Counted from the first letter of the stretch, positions 42,904 to 52,683 are shown. The stretch is DNA of 64,000 nucleotides from Ignavibacteria bacterium (GCA_030684555.1 JAUXVN010000010.1:1-64000), one strand, 5' to 3'. Notes: generated by a model not told the origin, from the sequence alone. Numbers and translations are program-made.

Positions 42904-44580
42904 ATGCGTTTAATAGTATTATTATTTTTATCATTAGTTTTTTGTCCAATACTCAATGCTCAAATATCAATTTCAGCTTCTGAGATAAATTTCCCGATTA
43001 CAATTGTGGGGAATAGCTCTTTTAGAAGTATTTCGATTACAAATGATTCTCCTTATCTAAAAGAATTTAGGTTAGTTTTAAATTCAAATTTAAGATTTAA
43101 TACCGAAGATTCTTTAATAAGCTTACCTTCCGGAACTCCGGTAAATATTAATTTTTCTTTTACACCAAATCACAATATTATTGAAGAAGGTTTAATCGCC
43201 TATCAAAACGAAGACAGCTCAGAAGCCATCGTAGTGAAGTTAAAAGGTTCAGGAAATTACGGCGATATGTACGATGCTATTACTTTTAATCTTTTTGATA
43301 CACAGCTAAAACAAGCTCTATCCAGTTATGTTAGTAACCATACTTCACTTGGTTATAATACTGCAAGAGATAAAATGTTTATGGAATTTGATAATAAAAG
43401 AGTGAACAGCGGAGGTGCTACTCAAAATACTTTAGAGTGTGTTTACACCGGCCGTTTAGCGGTAGGTTATACAAGTCGAACAGATGCACAGAATAATTAT
43501 AATTTTAATACCGAACACACCTGGCCTCAAGGACAATTTGGTAGTGCAGATCCAATGGTATCTGATTTATTCCATTTGTTTCCGACTGATAATACAGCTA
43601 ATAGTATTAGAGGTAATTATCCATTTGGAGTAGCTGCTTCGAATATTACTTGGTCGGTTGGGGATAGTAAACGGGGTAATAGTTGGAATGGAAATATTGT
43701 TTTTGAACCAAGGGATGTGCATAAAGGGAATGTGGCAAGAGGAATGTTGTATTTCCAATTACGCTATCCACAAAATTATGGCAGTTTTTTAGATACTGCT
43801 CAGGAAAATATTTTTAGAGTATGGAATCTATTAGACACAGTAGATCTGGCTGAACGCAATAGAAATAATGCAATAACTTTGTTACAAGGGAAAAGAAATC
43901 CATTAATTGATCATCCCGAATTTGTAAGTAGAATTTATAGCTTTAGATCTAACACAATTAGACCGAAGTATGCACAGTTTTCTGCATTCCCGCAACTAGC
44001 TATTTTAGATACAACTTTTATAGGTGATACAACCTATTTCAATTTAAATCTGTTAAATACCGGTAATGCAACTTTAATAGTAAACTCAGTTACTTCAAGC
44101 GATTCAAGATTTTTGTTAGACTCAACTATTGATTCGATTTCGTCTTCATCTGCTAAAGCACTTAGGGTAATATTTATTCCGGATTCATCTATAAATTATT
44201 CAACTCAACTAAATTTTCAAACATCAATCGGAAATTTTGCTTATCAAGTAATAGGTTTCGGGATTGAAAAACCGAACTCAATTAATGAGGGAAATTTATT
44301 TATCCCAGATTTTTACTTAGCACAGAATTATCCAAATCCCTTTAATCCATTGACTCAAATAAGTTATTCAATACCAATAGGTAATTATGTTAACCTTAAA
44401 GTCTTCGATATCCTTGGTAATGAAATTGTTACACTTGTGAATAAATATCAAGAAGCCGGAAGTTATAAAGTTACATTTGATACAATGAATAATAAAATTA
44501 ATGTTCCATCTGGATTTTATATTTATTCATTAAATTCTAATGGGATTACAATTTCGAAAAAAATGCTTTTAGTCAAATGA
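42904..44580 (+). CDS. Secreted endonuclease I family nuclease with T9SS domain
   Basis: 558 residues. Signal peptide (about 1-19, ending LNAQ), an Ig-like domain at about 20-115, then an endonuclease I (EndA/NucM) domain from about 120 to 350: TLECVYTGRLAVGY, FNTEHTWPQGQFG (catalytic His region), DLFHLFPTDNTANSIRG. A beta domain follows at about 360-460. The end is a type A sorting domain for type IX secretion: LAQNYPNPFNPLTQISYSI at about 473 and SGFYIYSLNSNG. It degrades double-stranded DNA outside the cell, probably for nutrients or biofilm. Its stop overlaps the next gene (ATGA). Confidence 0.93.
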   Translation: MRLIVLLFLSLVFCPILNAQISISASEINFPITIVGNSSFRSISITNDSPYLKEFRLVLNSNLRFNTEDSLISLPSGTPVNINFSFTPNHNIIEEGLIAYQNEDSSEAIVVKLKGSGNYGDMYDAITFNLFDTQLKQALSSYVSNHTSLGYNTARDKMFMEFDNKRVNSGGATQNTLECVYTGRLAVGYTSRTDAQNNYNFNTEHTWPQGQFGSADPMVSDLFHLFPTDNTANSIRGNYPFGVAASNITWSVGDSKRGNSWNGNIVFEPRDVHKGNVARGMLYFQLRYPQNYGSFLDTAQENIFRVWNLLDTVDLAERNRNNAITLLQGKRNPLIDHPEFVSRIYSFRSNTIRPKYAQFSAFPQLAILDTTFIGDTTYFNLNLLNTGNATLIVNSVTSSDSRFLLDSTIDSISSSSAKALRVIFIPDSSINYSTQLNFQTSIGNFAYQVIGFGIEKPNSINEGNLFIPDFYLAQNYPNPFNPLTQISYSIPIGNYVNLKVFDILGNEIVTLVNKYQEAGSYKVTFDTMNNKINVPSGFYIYSLNSNGITISKKMLLVK

Positions 44581-45473
44581 TTTTATTAGTAATAATTATT
44601 TTTGGTTTAATGACTATGAATAACGCTCAAACAAATAGTGAACTTGATAACGCTAAACATTCAATAGTTTCAATGATGAAGAGTTTCCCGGGTGATTATG
44701 CAGTTTACTTTGAAGAAGTCGGCAATAAAAAAAGTGTAATTTCAATTAATGCTGAAGAAACATTCCATGCCGCCAGCACAATGAAAACTCCGGTTATGCT
44801 GGAAATATTTAAACAGTCTGCTGAAGGGAAATTTGATTTAGATGATTCACTAACTATTATTAATTCTTTTAAAAGTATTGTTGACAGAAGCTCCTACTCA
44901 TTGGATATAGCTGATGATAGCGGAGATGACTTATATAAACTTGTAGGAACAAAAAAGAAAATCCGTGAATTGCTAGTTGATATGATTACAATGAGTGGTA
45001 ATCTATCAACGAATATTTTGATAGAATTGGTTAAAGCCGAAAATGTAATGTCTACTCTAAATTCTTATGAAATAAATAATGTAAAAGTTTATCGAGGAGT
45101 TCAAGACCTAAAGGCATTTGATGTTGGATTGAATAATACTGTTACAGCTATAGATTTAGCCAAGATATTTTTGCTTCTCGGTAGAAACGAGTTCATTTCT
45201 AAAAATATTTGTGATGATATTGTAAATATTTTACTTAAACAAAAACATCGTTCAATCATTCCTAAACTACTGCCTGATAATGTTAAAGTTGCAAACAAAA
45301 CCGGTTCAATAACCGGAGTCAATCATGATAGTGGGATTGTATTACTACCAAATGGACGCAAGTATGTATTAGTTATTCTTGGTAAAAATATTACAGATAG
45401 ATATTTAGCTATTCGAATGCAATCTGAAGTTTCAAAAAGAATCTATGATTATTTTCAATCTTTACAAAACTAA
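44577..45473 (+). CDS. Class A beta-lactamase-like serine hydrolase lacking Glu166
   Basis: 298 residues with a signal peptide (about 1-18). The nucleophile motif AASTMKT gives Ser67-xx-Lys70, the SxN motif is MSGNLSTN (Ser140-Gly-Asn142) and KTGSITG (Lys241-Thr-Gly) is the third box. In classical class A enzymes the omega loop has ExxLN; here the corresponding stretch is YRGVQDLKAFD without that glutamate. Deacylation by the usual route would therefore be impaired. It may act as a peptidase, PBP-like enzyme or binding protein rather than an antibiotic-hydrolysing enzyme. It is translationally coupled to the endonuclease gene. Confidence 0.85.
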   Translation: MILLVIIIFGLMTMNNAQTNSELDNAKHSIVSMMKSFPGDYAVYFEEVGNKKSVISINAEETFHAASTMKTPVMLEIFKQSAEGKFDLDDSLTIINSFKSIVDRSSYSLDIADDSGDDLYKLVGTKKKIRELLVDMITMSGNLSTNILIELVKAENVMSTLNSYEINNVKVYRGVQDLKAFDVGLNNTVTAIDLAKIFLLLGRNEFISKNICDDIVNILLKQKHRSIIPKLLPDNVKVANKTGSITGVNHDSGIVLLPNGRKYVLVILGKNITDRYLAIRMQSEVSKRIYDYFQSLQN

Positions 45474-45495
45474 GACGCCCTTGTGAAAGAGCGTC
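45474..45495. terminator. Bidirectional hairpin between convergent genes
   Basis: GACGCCCTT pairs with AAGAGCGTC-type sequence across a short GTGA loop with one mismatch. It stands between the lactamase-like gene (plus) and pfkA (minus), within their 38-base gap. The immediate 3' flank on the plus strand is CATACTTT. A shared terminator is likely. Confidence 0.6.
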
Positions 45496-45511
45496 ATACT
45501 TTACAAATCTA

Positions 45512-46627
45512 TTAATCTCCGAAACAAATTCCTAAATCGCGGGCTGTGTGAACTGTATCTGAATCCAGAGGGACTGTTTTCATTCTTTTAGAAATAAGGT
45601 CCAAAGGTACATACCGAACATGAGGAGGATCTAATGCCACCATTATACCGTTTTCACCTTCAGCTAAGGCTCTAACCGCAGCTGAGCCAAATCTGAGGGC
45701 GAGTAGTCTATCAAATGTAGTCGGACTTCCACCTCTCAATAAATGACCTAAAATTACCGTTCTAACTTCTTTGTCTGTTAACTGTTCAATATCTCTGGCT
45801 ACGCGCTCTCCGGCTCCACCAAGTCTTTCAGCTTTTCCGGCTTCTTTTTCGATTACAGAAATATCACCATCTTGTGGACGAGCTCCTTCTGCTACAACAA
45901 CAATAGAATAATTTCTTTTCTTACTGACTTCATTGTTAATATGAGCCGCTACCTTTTTAATATCATATGGAATCTCAGGAATTAAAATTACATCTGCCGA
46001 ACCTGAAATTCCTGAGTTCATCGCAATCCATCCTGCATAACGTCCCATTACTTCAACAATCATAACCCGACCGTGTGATTGTGCAGTAGAGTGAAGTCTA
46101 TCTACACATTCAGTTGCAAAAGAGATAGCGGTATCAAAACCGAATGTCATTACTGTTTTATCGAGATCGTTATCAATAGTTTTAGGAACACCAACAACCT
46201 TCAAACCTTTTTGGGCGAAAACATTTGCCATAGATAGTGAACCATCTCCACCAACAGCAATTAATGCATCAATGTTATGTCTCTTAAAACCAGCCATTAT
46301 TTCGTCTGTCCTATCGACTTCCACAATATTTCCCTTTGTATCTTTCATCGGGTATTGCATTGGGTTACCACGGTTGGTTGTCCCGAGAATTGTTCCGCCT
46401 AAAGCTGTAATATTTTGTACGAGGTCGTAGGTCATATTAATTAAGCCTCCACCGTGCGGGTATCGTTCTGGTAAAAAAATACCGTTATAACCGTCACGTA
46501 TTCCAATACATTCCCAACCACGATTTAATGCAGAAATAACTACGGCTTTAATAACTGCATTCAAACCGGGAGCATCGCCACCACCCGTATTAATCGCTAT
46601 CCGTTTTATATTTACATTGTCTCCCAT
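45512..46627 (-). CDS. pfkA: 6-phosphofructokinase
   Basis: 371 residues, somewhat longer than E. coli PfkA, like the clade of actinobacterial/chlorobial forms. It phosphorylates fructose 6-phosphate. NTGGGDAPGLNAVIKA opens the protein; GGDGSLSMANVF has Gly at the position equal to E. coli 104, and VPKTIDNDLDKTV has Lys at the 124 position. Asp104 with Lys124 marks PPi use; this Gly/Lys combination is known from ATP enzymes of the same branch, so ATP is favoured. HLLRGGSPTTFDRLLALRFG is the C-terminal mark. Confidence 0.94.
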   Translation of the reverse strand: MGDNVNIKRIAINTGGGDAPGLNAVIKAVVISALNRGWECIGIRDGYNGIFLPERYPHGGGLINMTYDLVQNITALGGTILGTTNRGNPMQYPMKDTKGNIVEVDRTDEIMAGFKRHNIDALIAVGGDGSLSMANVFAQKGLKVVGVPKTIDNDLDKTVMTFGFDTAISFATECVDRLHSTAQSHGRVMIVEVMGRYAGWIAMNSGISGSADVILIPEIPYDIKKVAAHINNEVSKKRNYSIVVVAEGARPQDGDISVIEKEAGKAERLGGAGERVARDIEQLTDKEVRTVILGHLLRGGSPTTFDRLLALRFGSAAVRALAEGENGIMVALDPPHVRYVPLDLISKRMKTVPLDSDTVHTARDLGICFGD

Positions 46628-46801
46628 ATTTTTACTTTCCTTTTCTTCTACTGATCATTTTTGGAGTTTTGATTTGTTCAGTCACAAAAATAATAAACTT
46701 ATTCGTATTGATGCCAAATAAATTAAAAAAAAATTGTGCTAATCGAAAAAAAAATCTAATATTTACAGGTAATTTACAGAATTTATTGAACGGATATACT
46801 T

Positions 46802-48394
46802 ATGGCACTAATTGACTATATCATAATTGCTTTCTATTTTTTTGTTGTGCTTGGGATTGGTTTCTATTTCTCCAAAAAAGGAAAGACAAGTACAGACTAT
46901 TTCCTTGCAGGAAGACACGTCGGTTGGATTGCTATCGGTGCTTCACTATTTGCTACTAACATTTCAAGTGAACATTTCCTCGGACTGGCTGGCACAGGTT
47001 CAAAATCGGGTTTAGCTGTCGGACATTTTGAATGGCTTGCGTGTTTAATCGTTTTGCTTTTAGGATGGTTATTTACTCCATTCTATCTTAAATCCGGTGT
47101 TTTTACAATACCGGAATTTATTGAAAAGAGATATAATTCTACCGCACGATATTATTTGAGTATCGTCTCAATTTTTGCCTACATTTTTACAAAAGTATCT
47201 ATTTCACTCTATGCAGGTGGAATCCTGCTGAATGCAGTTGTTGGCTGGGATATGTATACCTCTGCAATAGTTATAGTTTTGATTACAGGATTATACACTA
47301 TTCTCGGTGGGTTATCGGCAGTAATTTATACGGATTTAATACAAATGTTTATACTTATAATTGGTTCGATAGCTTTAACATTATTAGGATTAAATGCAGC
47401 CGGTGGATGGGAAAATGTTATTGCAACTACCCCAACTGATTTTTGGACTATGTTTAAACCTATGTCTGATCCTGATTTCCCATGGACTGGAATTATTTTT
47501 GGAGCACCTATTGTTGGAATCTGGTATTGGTGTACTGATCAATATATTGTACAACGTGTTTTAAGTGCGAAGAATTTAGATCATGCGCAAGCCGGAACAA
47601 TTTTCGCCGGCTTTTTGAAAATTTTGCCTGTTTTTATTTTAGTTTTACCAGGGATCATTGCTCACTCTTTGACAAATGGTGAAGTTACAGGAGATCGTTC
47701 ATATGCATGGATGGTGACTAATCTTTTGCCGACGGGTCTTAAAGGGTTGGTCATTGCAGGTTTATTGGCTGCATTAATGTCGTCACTCAGCGGAATGTTC
47801 AATTCAACTTCCACTCTACTCACGATAGACATATACAAAAGACTACGCCCTTCAGCAGATGAAAAGCAACTTGTCAATTTTGGAAGAATTACAACCGGAG
47901 TGATAGTTGCCTTAGGATTATTATGGATTCCGTTTATCAGTCTACTGAGTGATGAAAGAATGTATGTTTATCTCCAAAGTGTGCAATCATATATTTCTCC
48001 ACCGATTGCTGCGGTGTTTTTATTTGGCGTATTTTGGAATCGTGTTAATGGAAGTGGAGCAGTGGCTTCTCTATTAACCGGTTTATTTATTGGAGTTTTC
48101 AGATTTGTTATAGAAATTCAAAATCGATTGTCTCCATTAGATGACGGTATTTTGAAAAACATTGCAACAATTAATTTTTTGCATTTTGCAGTTATCATTT
48201 TTATTATTTGTTCAATAGTGTTAGTAGTTGTGAGTCTTCTTACTGAGCCGCCGGAGAAAATATCACTTAAGAACCTTACATTTTCTGAAGTTGATGTTGA
48301 TTTTCACTCTAAAACACCGTGGCGGAATAGAAATATTTTTATGTCAATAATCTTAGTATTAATCTTGATTTTATTATGGTGGACATTTAGATAA
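46802..48394 (+). CDS. Sodium/solute symporter (SSS/SGLT family)
   Basis: 530 residues with about 13-14 membrane helices. The family motifs are FFLAGRHVGWIAIGASLFATN near residue 40 (shown here as the usual LAGR start and NISSEHFLG), and GLLAALMSSLSGMFNSTSTL in the middle, which carries sodium-site residues. Position 255 area IWYWCTDQYIVQRVL is typical of sugar/inositol-type SGLT proteins. It probably imports a sugar, inositol or similar solute with sodium. Stand-alone gene. Confidence 0.9.
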   Translation: MALIDYIIIAFYFFVVLGIGFYFSKKGKTSTDYFLAGRHVGWIAIGASLFATNISSEHFLGLAGTGSKSGLAVGHFEWLACLIVLLLGWLFTPFYLKSGVFTIPEFIEKRYNSTARYYLSIVSIFAYIFTKVSISLYAGGILLNAVVGWDMYTSAIVIVLITGLYTILGGLSAVIYTDLIQMFILIIGSIALTLLGLNAAGGWENVIATTPTDFWTMFKPMSDPDFPWTGIIFGAPIVGIWYWCTDQYIVQRVLSAKNLDHAQAGTIFAGFLKILPVFILVLPGIIAHSLTNGEVTGDRSYAWMVTNLLPTGLKGLVIAGLLAALMSSLSGMFNSTSTLLTIDIYKRLRPSADEKQLVNFGRITTGVIVALGLLWIPFISLLSDERMYVYLQSVQSYISPPIAAVFLFGVFWNRVNGSGAVASLLTGLFIGVFRFVIEIQNRLSPLDDGILKNIATINFLHFAVIIFIICSIVLVVVSLLTEPPEKISLKNLTFSEVDVDFHSKTPWRNRNIFMSIILVLILILLWWTFR

Positions 48395-48449
48395 GTAGAA
48401 TATTAAATTCATTTTTTTGTAAATTTGTAAAAAAAATTTAAGGGTATTT

Positions 48450-49103
48450 ATGAAAAAGTTTTTTCTCGCTTTTATTGTTTTGGTTTCATTTGTTTCGATA
48501 TCTGCCCAGCAGAAAACTGCTGCTGTTAAACTGGGACTCTATTCACCTCAATCCACCAATGCAGGTTTTATTCTTGGTTATCAAGGGGGAAAGGATATTG
48601 ATGAAAATTTTGAGTATGGATGGAGTATAGACTGGTTCAATAAAAACTATGTTGATAAGAAGTTAGAAAAAGAATTTGATTTAGCCGGTTTTCCTAACAG
48701 TGAATTAAATGAACTACGAGCTAAAACTAATATTCATAATTTGCCAATCGCTTTCTCTCTAATAGGAAGATATAACGTTAACAGAAATTTTGATGTCTAT
48801 ATTTCCGGAGGTTTCGGTGTTGACGTACTTCTTATATTTTATAGAAGTTATCAAAATCCAGATGAAGATAATCTTAAAATTGCAGGTGATTTTGCTTATT
48901 TATTGTCAGTTGGAGCGATTGCTCCGATTGGTTCCAGATCAGAAATATTAGCTGAATTGACTTATCATTCTTCTAAGCCTAGTTGGCAGTATGAAGTTGA
49001 ATCTGTTTCACCGGTTACACATTTAAAAACAAAAAAAGTTTTTGAAAGAGCTTTTGATATGAGCGGAATTATGGCTCGTATCGGATTTAAGTTTTATTAT
49101 TGA
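48450..49103 (+). CDS. Outer-membrane beta-barrel protein
   Basis: 217 residues, signal peptide at about 1-19 (ending SISAQ). The mature part alternates polar and hydrophobic residues, with GFILGYQGGKDIDENFEYGW, SGGFGVDVLLIF and a final aromatic strand IGFKFYY, the usual C-terminal signature of small eight-stranded barrels (OmpW/OmpA-like). No finer family could be assigned. Confidence 0.75.
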   Translation: MKKFFLAFIVLVSFVSISAQQKTAAVKLGLYSPQSTNAGFILGYQGGKDIDENFEYGWSIDWFNKNYVDKKLEKEFDLAGFPNSELNELRAKTNIHNLPIAFSLIGRYNVNRNFDVYISGGFGVDVLLIFYRSYQNPDEDNLKIAGDFAYLLSVGAIAPIGSRSEILAELTYHSSKPSWQYEVESVSPVTHLKTKKVFERAFDMSGIMARIGFKFYY

Positions 49104-49120
49104 TTCTAAAGCTTACTTTT

Positions 49121-49160
49121 CAATTCTGGAATTATTTTAATTCAAATAATTCCAGAATTG
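49121..49160. terminator. 17-bp perfect hairpin, bidirectional terminator
   Basis: A perfect 17-bp stem (49121-49137 and 49144-49160) with the loop TAATTC. It lies between the convergent barrel gene and the large lipoprotein gene. On the minus side it overlaps the last nine codons and stop of that gene. T-rich sequence flanks both sides. It is the strongest hairpin in the window. Confidence 0.85.
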
Positions 49161-52155
49161 TATTCATTAAAACTAATCTCTGCGTCTCATCGATAATTGT
49201 TTCAAACGGAAACCCAAATGCTGCAACTCCATATTCTTTTTTATAAAAAATAGCTGCATCGAGAAAATTTTCAGAATATCTATAAATTGTTTCACTACCG
49301 TTTACCGGAATTAATCCATCAGGTGATTCCACTTGATAAATTTTGTTGTTTAATTCATTATTAAATTTTAATTGAACTGGCAGCCACCCTTTTGTGATTG
49401 ATTCAACTTGACCTGTTCTTGATGCTGATGGGGAAGCAAGATCATATTTTAAAATATTTCTTAAAAAATTTATTTCGTTGGTGTCTTTTGAAGACAATAT
49501 TATATCGCTTGCAATATGCGCTCCGGAAACAAACAAATTCCCACCGTTGTACAAATAATGTTTGAGAACTGATTGCATTTTATTTGTAAAAGTTTTGAAT
49601 TGAATCCCTTTTAATGAATCAAACTCCGGTCTAATCCACTTAGTCGATTTTTCTTCACCTAAAATTAAATCAACAAATTTATATTTGGTGAGGTCGTAGA
49701 AGTTGTCTTCTATTGCTTCATCACTTGATGAAACAAAGGAATAACCTAAATTTTTTAAAGCCGTTCCATGAACTGATACAAAATCAAAAGTATTTCCTGC
49801 AATTATTTTCGATTCAAAATCTGAATGACTAGCACCATGACCGGGCATGTCGTTAGAAATGAACTCAGAAGTGGGAGAGAAATCGTATTGCAAACCGGTG
49901 AAACTTAAATCATAATTATGGGGGACACCTGCATCAATAATATTCATAAATCCGGCGAAGGCTGAATCCTTAACTGCATGTGGTCCACAAATTCTATCGA
50001 AACCATTTATTATTAGAAAGGGGATTGGATTATTGGAAGAAATATTCGTTGATAATATTTCAGATGGCATACTTTTTCCACCATCATTTACGGCCGTCAC
50101 CTTAAAACTATAAATTGTATCCTTCGTTAAATTAGAAAATTCGATAAATGGAGATGATGTGAATGTACCGTTATCAAATCCACCGTCACACAATCTTGTA
50201 TAGACAATATATCCGGTTGGAATTGCTGATGGTTCCAGCGGATCAGGTGCTTCTTTCCAATCAAGTCTTACATTTCCTGTAGTTGTAATATCAGTTCTGA
50301 AATGAGTTACAGGTAATGGTGATACTATATATTCTGAATTATTTACAACAGATAAATACTTGAGCATCGATTTATAGATTGCACGAGAGGCGGCAATTTT
50401 GAAACGAGGATCATGTGCAAACTGCATATCAAAAAAGTTTTGATGTGATAATAATTCAAGGAGAACTCCGGTCATATTTGGTCTGTAAGCTTCGCTATAA
50501 AGAGAATTCCGCAAGTCACGCTTCGTCCAGTTAGGGTCAAAATGAAATTTAATATCTTGAACAATCTCAGTTTGAAGAATATCTGCAAAATCACGATTTG
50601 AGTACCTTGATAAACCATTTGGAAAGTAATTTGAAGAATCCAAATCAATACTACTGTAGATTACTAAGGTACCGATTGTACTGTCTCCGGTTGTTACCCC
50701 TGCATCGGTATGAAATGCCAGGGTAAGATCGATTGGAATTTTAAGTCCTTCATGTTCTCTATTTTTATTTGGTCCGAGAGGAGCACCGTTTAGATAATTT
50801 GCAAATTCAGCGCGGCTCTGATAATCATCGGTATATGAATTATTTGAATTAAGGTTATACACCAATGAATCGGGTGCTCCAGCAAATTGAAGATAATAAA
50901 GTGCTCCTTCTACAAATTTTGGACGTATGCTCGTGCTCCCGTTTTTACTAACAATTCCCATTCCGCCGCCAAAACGGACAGCATCTGCAGAGATAATTTT
51001 ATCACTCTCACTGCTTTTATCCGAAAGAGTTACTCTTCCGATCTCCGGATTAATGCCTTTACTAAATTTATAAGAACCTACGTAAGTCCATGTTTTCCCA
51101 CCAATTGTCTGATTTACTTGAACATTCGTTTTACCCCCTAAATGAGTGATAGTGTATGTTGCATCATTTGCATTATTTGGGGAGGGAACAAAACTAATAT
51201 ATACTGAATATTCATCGTGCTCCGGAAATTCCGGTATCCACTCAAAGCTTGTTGATTCAGTTTGACTTGAATATATGTAATGATGTGCTCCGCCTCCAAA
51301 TGGATTATAATTATCTGTATAAGGGATTTTGCCAAGTTTAAATCCACCTACTGGAGATTTTATCCATGAATGTGTTTGGTTCAGTGAACTTATCTTAATA
51401 AACCCATTTTTAAAATTATCTAGCTCATCATCATCCAAAATTATCTCATTAGTTTGAATATCTCTTTCTCTTGGAAGAAAAACTGTTGCACCGGCATCCT
51501 CTAACATTGGTAGTAAATATGGGATTATAAAAGAAGTTGTAAGCAAATCTTCAACAGTTTGGAATAGTCGAGGTCGCTGCCATTCCCATCGCTTGGCTGA
51601 TTGACTATAGTACCAACCGTGACTATTCCAGAGGACAATGTTTCTATTTAACAAACCTTTTATCGGATTATTTTTTTTATCAACATATTTAATTACGGGA
51701 ATTCTTTTTGAAGCATTAATCGGTAATCGCAACGAATCAAGAGTGCTTTTATCGGTTCGATAGAAGTTGGGTATATAAAATTGCAAAGGTTTATTCTCGA
51801 CAATGAAGTTATAAATATACTTTTCTTTTATCGTTTTCAAAGATGAGTCAAGAATGCTGGTCAAATAAGATATGGTTTCTTCTCTTATAGGTTCAGCTAA
51901 TAAATGCTTTTTAAAATAAAAATTCAAAACAAATCTATCATCAATTATTATAGAATCAAGCATATCAACAGTTGTGTTCTCAAATGAACGTTTAGTTTTA
52001 TTGAAGTCAGACTTAAAATTATTTAGGATTTTATTTACATCTGAAAAAGAATCACTTTGTGGAAGTTCTTTTAGGACTTCTTTTGGAGTACAACTTGAAA
52101 GAGTTAATACAACTAAGAATAAAAGAGTGAGGCGAACATATTTTCTGTTTGACAT
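49132..52155 (-). CDS. Large lipoprotein with golvesin-like, amidase-like and FN3 domains
   Basis: 1007 residues. Lipobox LTLSSC places the lipidated Cys at 22. A middle region at about 300-395 resembles the golvesin C-terminal-like beta domain (YSVYISFVPSPNNAND, ADAVRFGGGMG). Next comes an amidase_3-like stretch with TLAFHTDAGVTTGDSTIG (zinc His-like HTDAG) and RDFADILQTEIV, as in proteins annotated as xanthan lyase/N-acetylmuramoyl-L-alanine amidase in Bacteroidota. An FN3 domain lies at about 620-705 (FRTDITTTGNVRLDWKEAP). The last 300 residues hold a PIPFLIINGFDRICGP segment of an uncharacterised alpha/beta domain. It may be a wall- or polysaccharide-acting surface lipoprotein; substrate uncertain. 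Last gene of a three-gene minus operon. Confidence 0.78.
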   Translation of the reverse strand: MSNRKYVRLTLLFLVVLTLSSCTPKEVLKELPQSDSFSDVNKILNNFKSDFNKTKRSFENTTVDMLDSIIIDDRFVLNFYFKKHLLAEPIREETISYLTSILDSSLKTIKEKYIYNFIVENKPLQFYIPNFYRTDKSTLDSLRLPINASKRIPVIKYVDKKNNPIKGLLNRNIVLWNSHGWYYSQSAKRWEWQRPRLFQTVEDLLTTSFIIPYLLPMLEDAGATVFLPRERDIQTNEIILDDDELDNFKNGFIKISSLNQTHSWIKSPVGGFKLGKIPYTDNYNPFGGGAHHYIYSSQTESTSFEWIPEFPEHDEYSVYISFVPSPNNANDATYTITHLGGKTNVQVNQTIGGKTWTYVGSYKFSKGINPEIGRVTLSDKSSESDKIISADAVRFGGGMGIVSKNGSTSIRPKFVEGALYYLQFAGAPDSLVYNLNSNNSYTDDYQSRAEFANYLNGAPLGPNKNREHEGLKIPIDLTLAFHTDAGVTTGDSTIGTLVIYSSIDLDSSNYFPNGLSRYSNRDFADILQTEIVQDIKFHFDPNWTKRDLRNSLYSEAYRPNMTGVLLELLSHQNFFDMQFAHDPRFKIAASRAIYKSMLKYLSVVNNSEYIVSPLPVTHFRTDITTTGNVRLDWKEAPDPLEPSAIPTGYIVYTRLCDGGFDNGTFTSSPFIEFSNLTKDTIYSFKVTAVNDGGKSMPSEILSTNISSNNPIPFLIINGFDRICGPHAVKDSAFAGFMNIIDAGVPHNYDLSFTGLQYDFSPTSEFISNDMPGHGASHSDFESKIIAGNTFDFVSVHGTALKNLGYSFVSSSDEAIEDNFYDLTKYKFVDLILGEEKSTKWIRPEFDSLKGIQFKTFTNKMQSVLKHYLYNGGNLFVSGAHIASDIILSSKDTNEINFLRNILKYDLASPSASRTGQVESITKGWLPVQLKFNNELNNKIYQVESPDGLIPVNGSETIYRYSENFLDAAIFYKKEYGVAAFGFPFETIIDETQRLVLMNTILELFELK

Positions 52156-52167
52156 TAAATGATCAGT

Positions 52168-52665
52168 CTATTTTTTATTTGATTTCTTTGCTGACGCATA
52201 ATTCTTTAAGTCATAATGAATAGTTTTTGGAGGCATTTTAATCCTTCGTATCATAACATTTGCTTTCTCGAAAAACTGTTCCGCAAGAGTGTCATGATAT
52301 TCCGAGAAAATTACTACTTCTTTGATTCCTGCTGTAATTAAAGCTTTAGCACAATTAGTACAAGGCATATTAGTTACATATGCAATTGAACCAGAAGTGC
52401 TGATCCCATGGGTTGAACATTGTAAAATCGCATTCATTTCTGCATGGATTGTTCTAATACAATGATTATCAACTATCATACAGCCATCATCTTCACAATG
52501 TTCATCTCCCGGAATTGAACCATTATAACCGGTGGATAAAATTTGTTTATCTCTCACTAAAACACAACCGCAGTGCATCCGTGGACACGTAGCCCGTTCA
52601 GATACAAGCATAGCTACTTTTAAGAAGTAATGGTCCCATGACGGACGTTTTTTTATTTTTGACAT
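52168..52665 (-). CDS. Deoxycytidylate (dCMP) deaminase
   Basis: 165 residues. Converts dCMP to dUMP for dTTP synthesis. Zinc-site motifs are TIHAEMNAIL (HAE) and MPCTNCAKAL (PCxxC). A further Cys/His site near the start (CPRMHCGCVLV and GDEHCEDDGC) is typical of the ComE/dCMP deaminase branch. It lies between a dehydrogenase and a lipoprotein gene with short gaps. Confidence 0.93.
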   Translation of the reverse strand: MSKIKKRPSWDHYFLKVAMLVSERATCPRMHCGCVLVRDKQILSTGYNGSIPGDEHCEDDGCMIVDNHCIRTIHAEMNAILQCSTHGISTSGSIAYVTNMPCTNCAKALITAGIKEVVIFSEYHDTLAEQFFEKANVMIRRIKMPPKTIHYDLKNYASAKKSNKK

Positions 52666-52683
52666 CGCAATTCCTAATTTATT

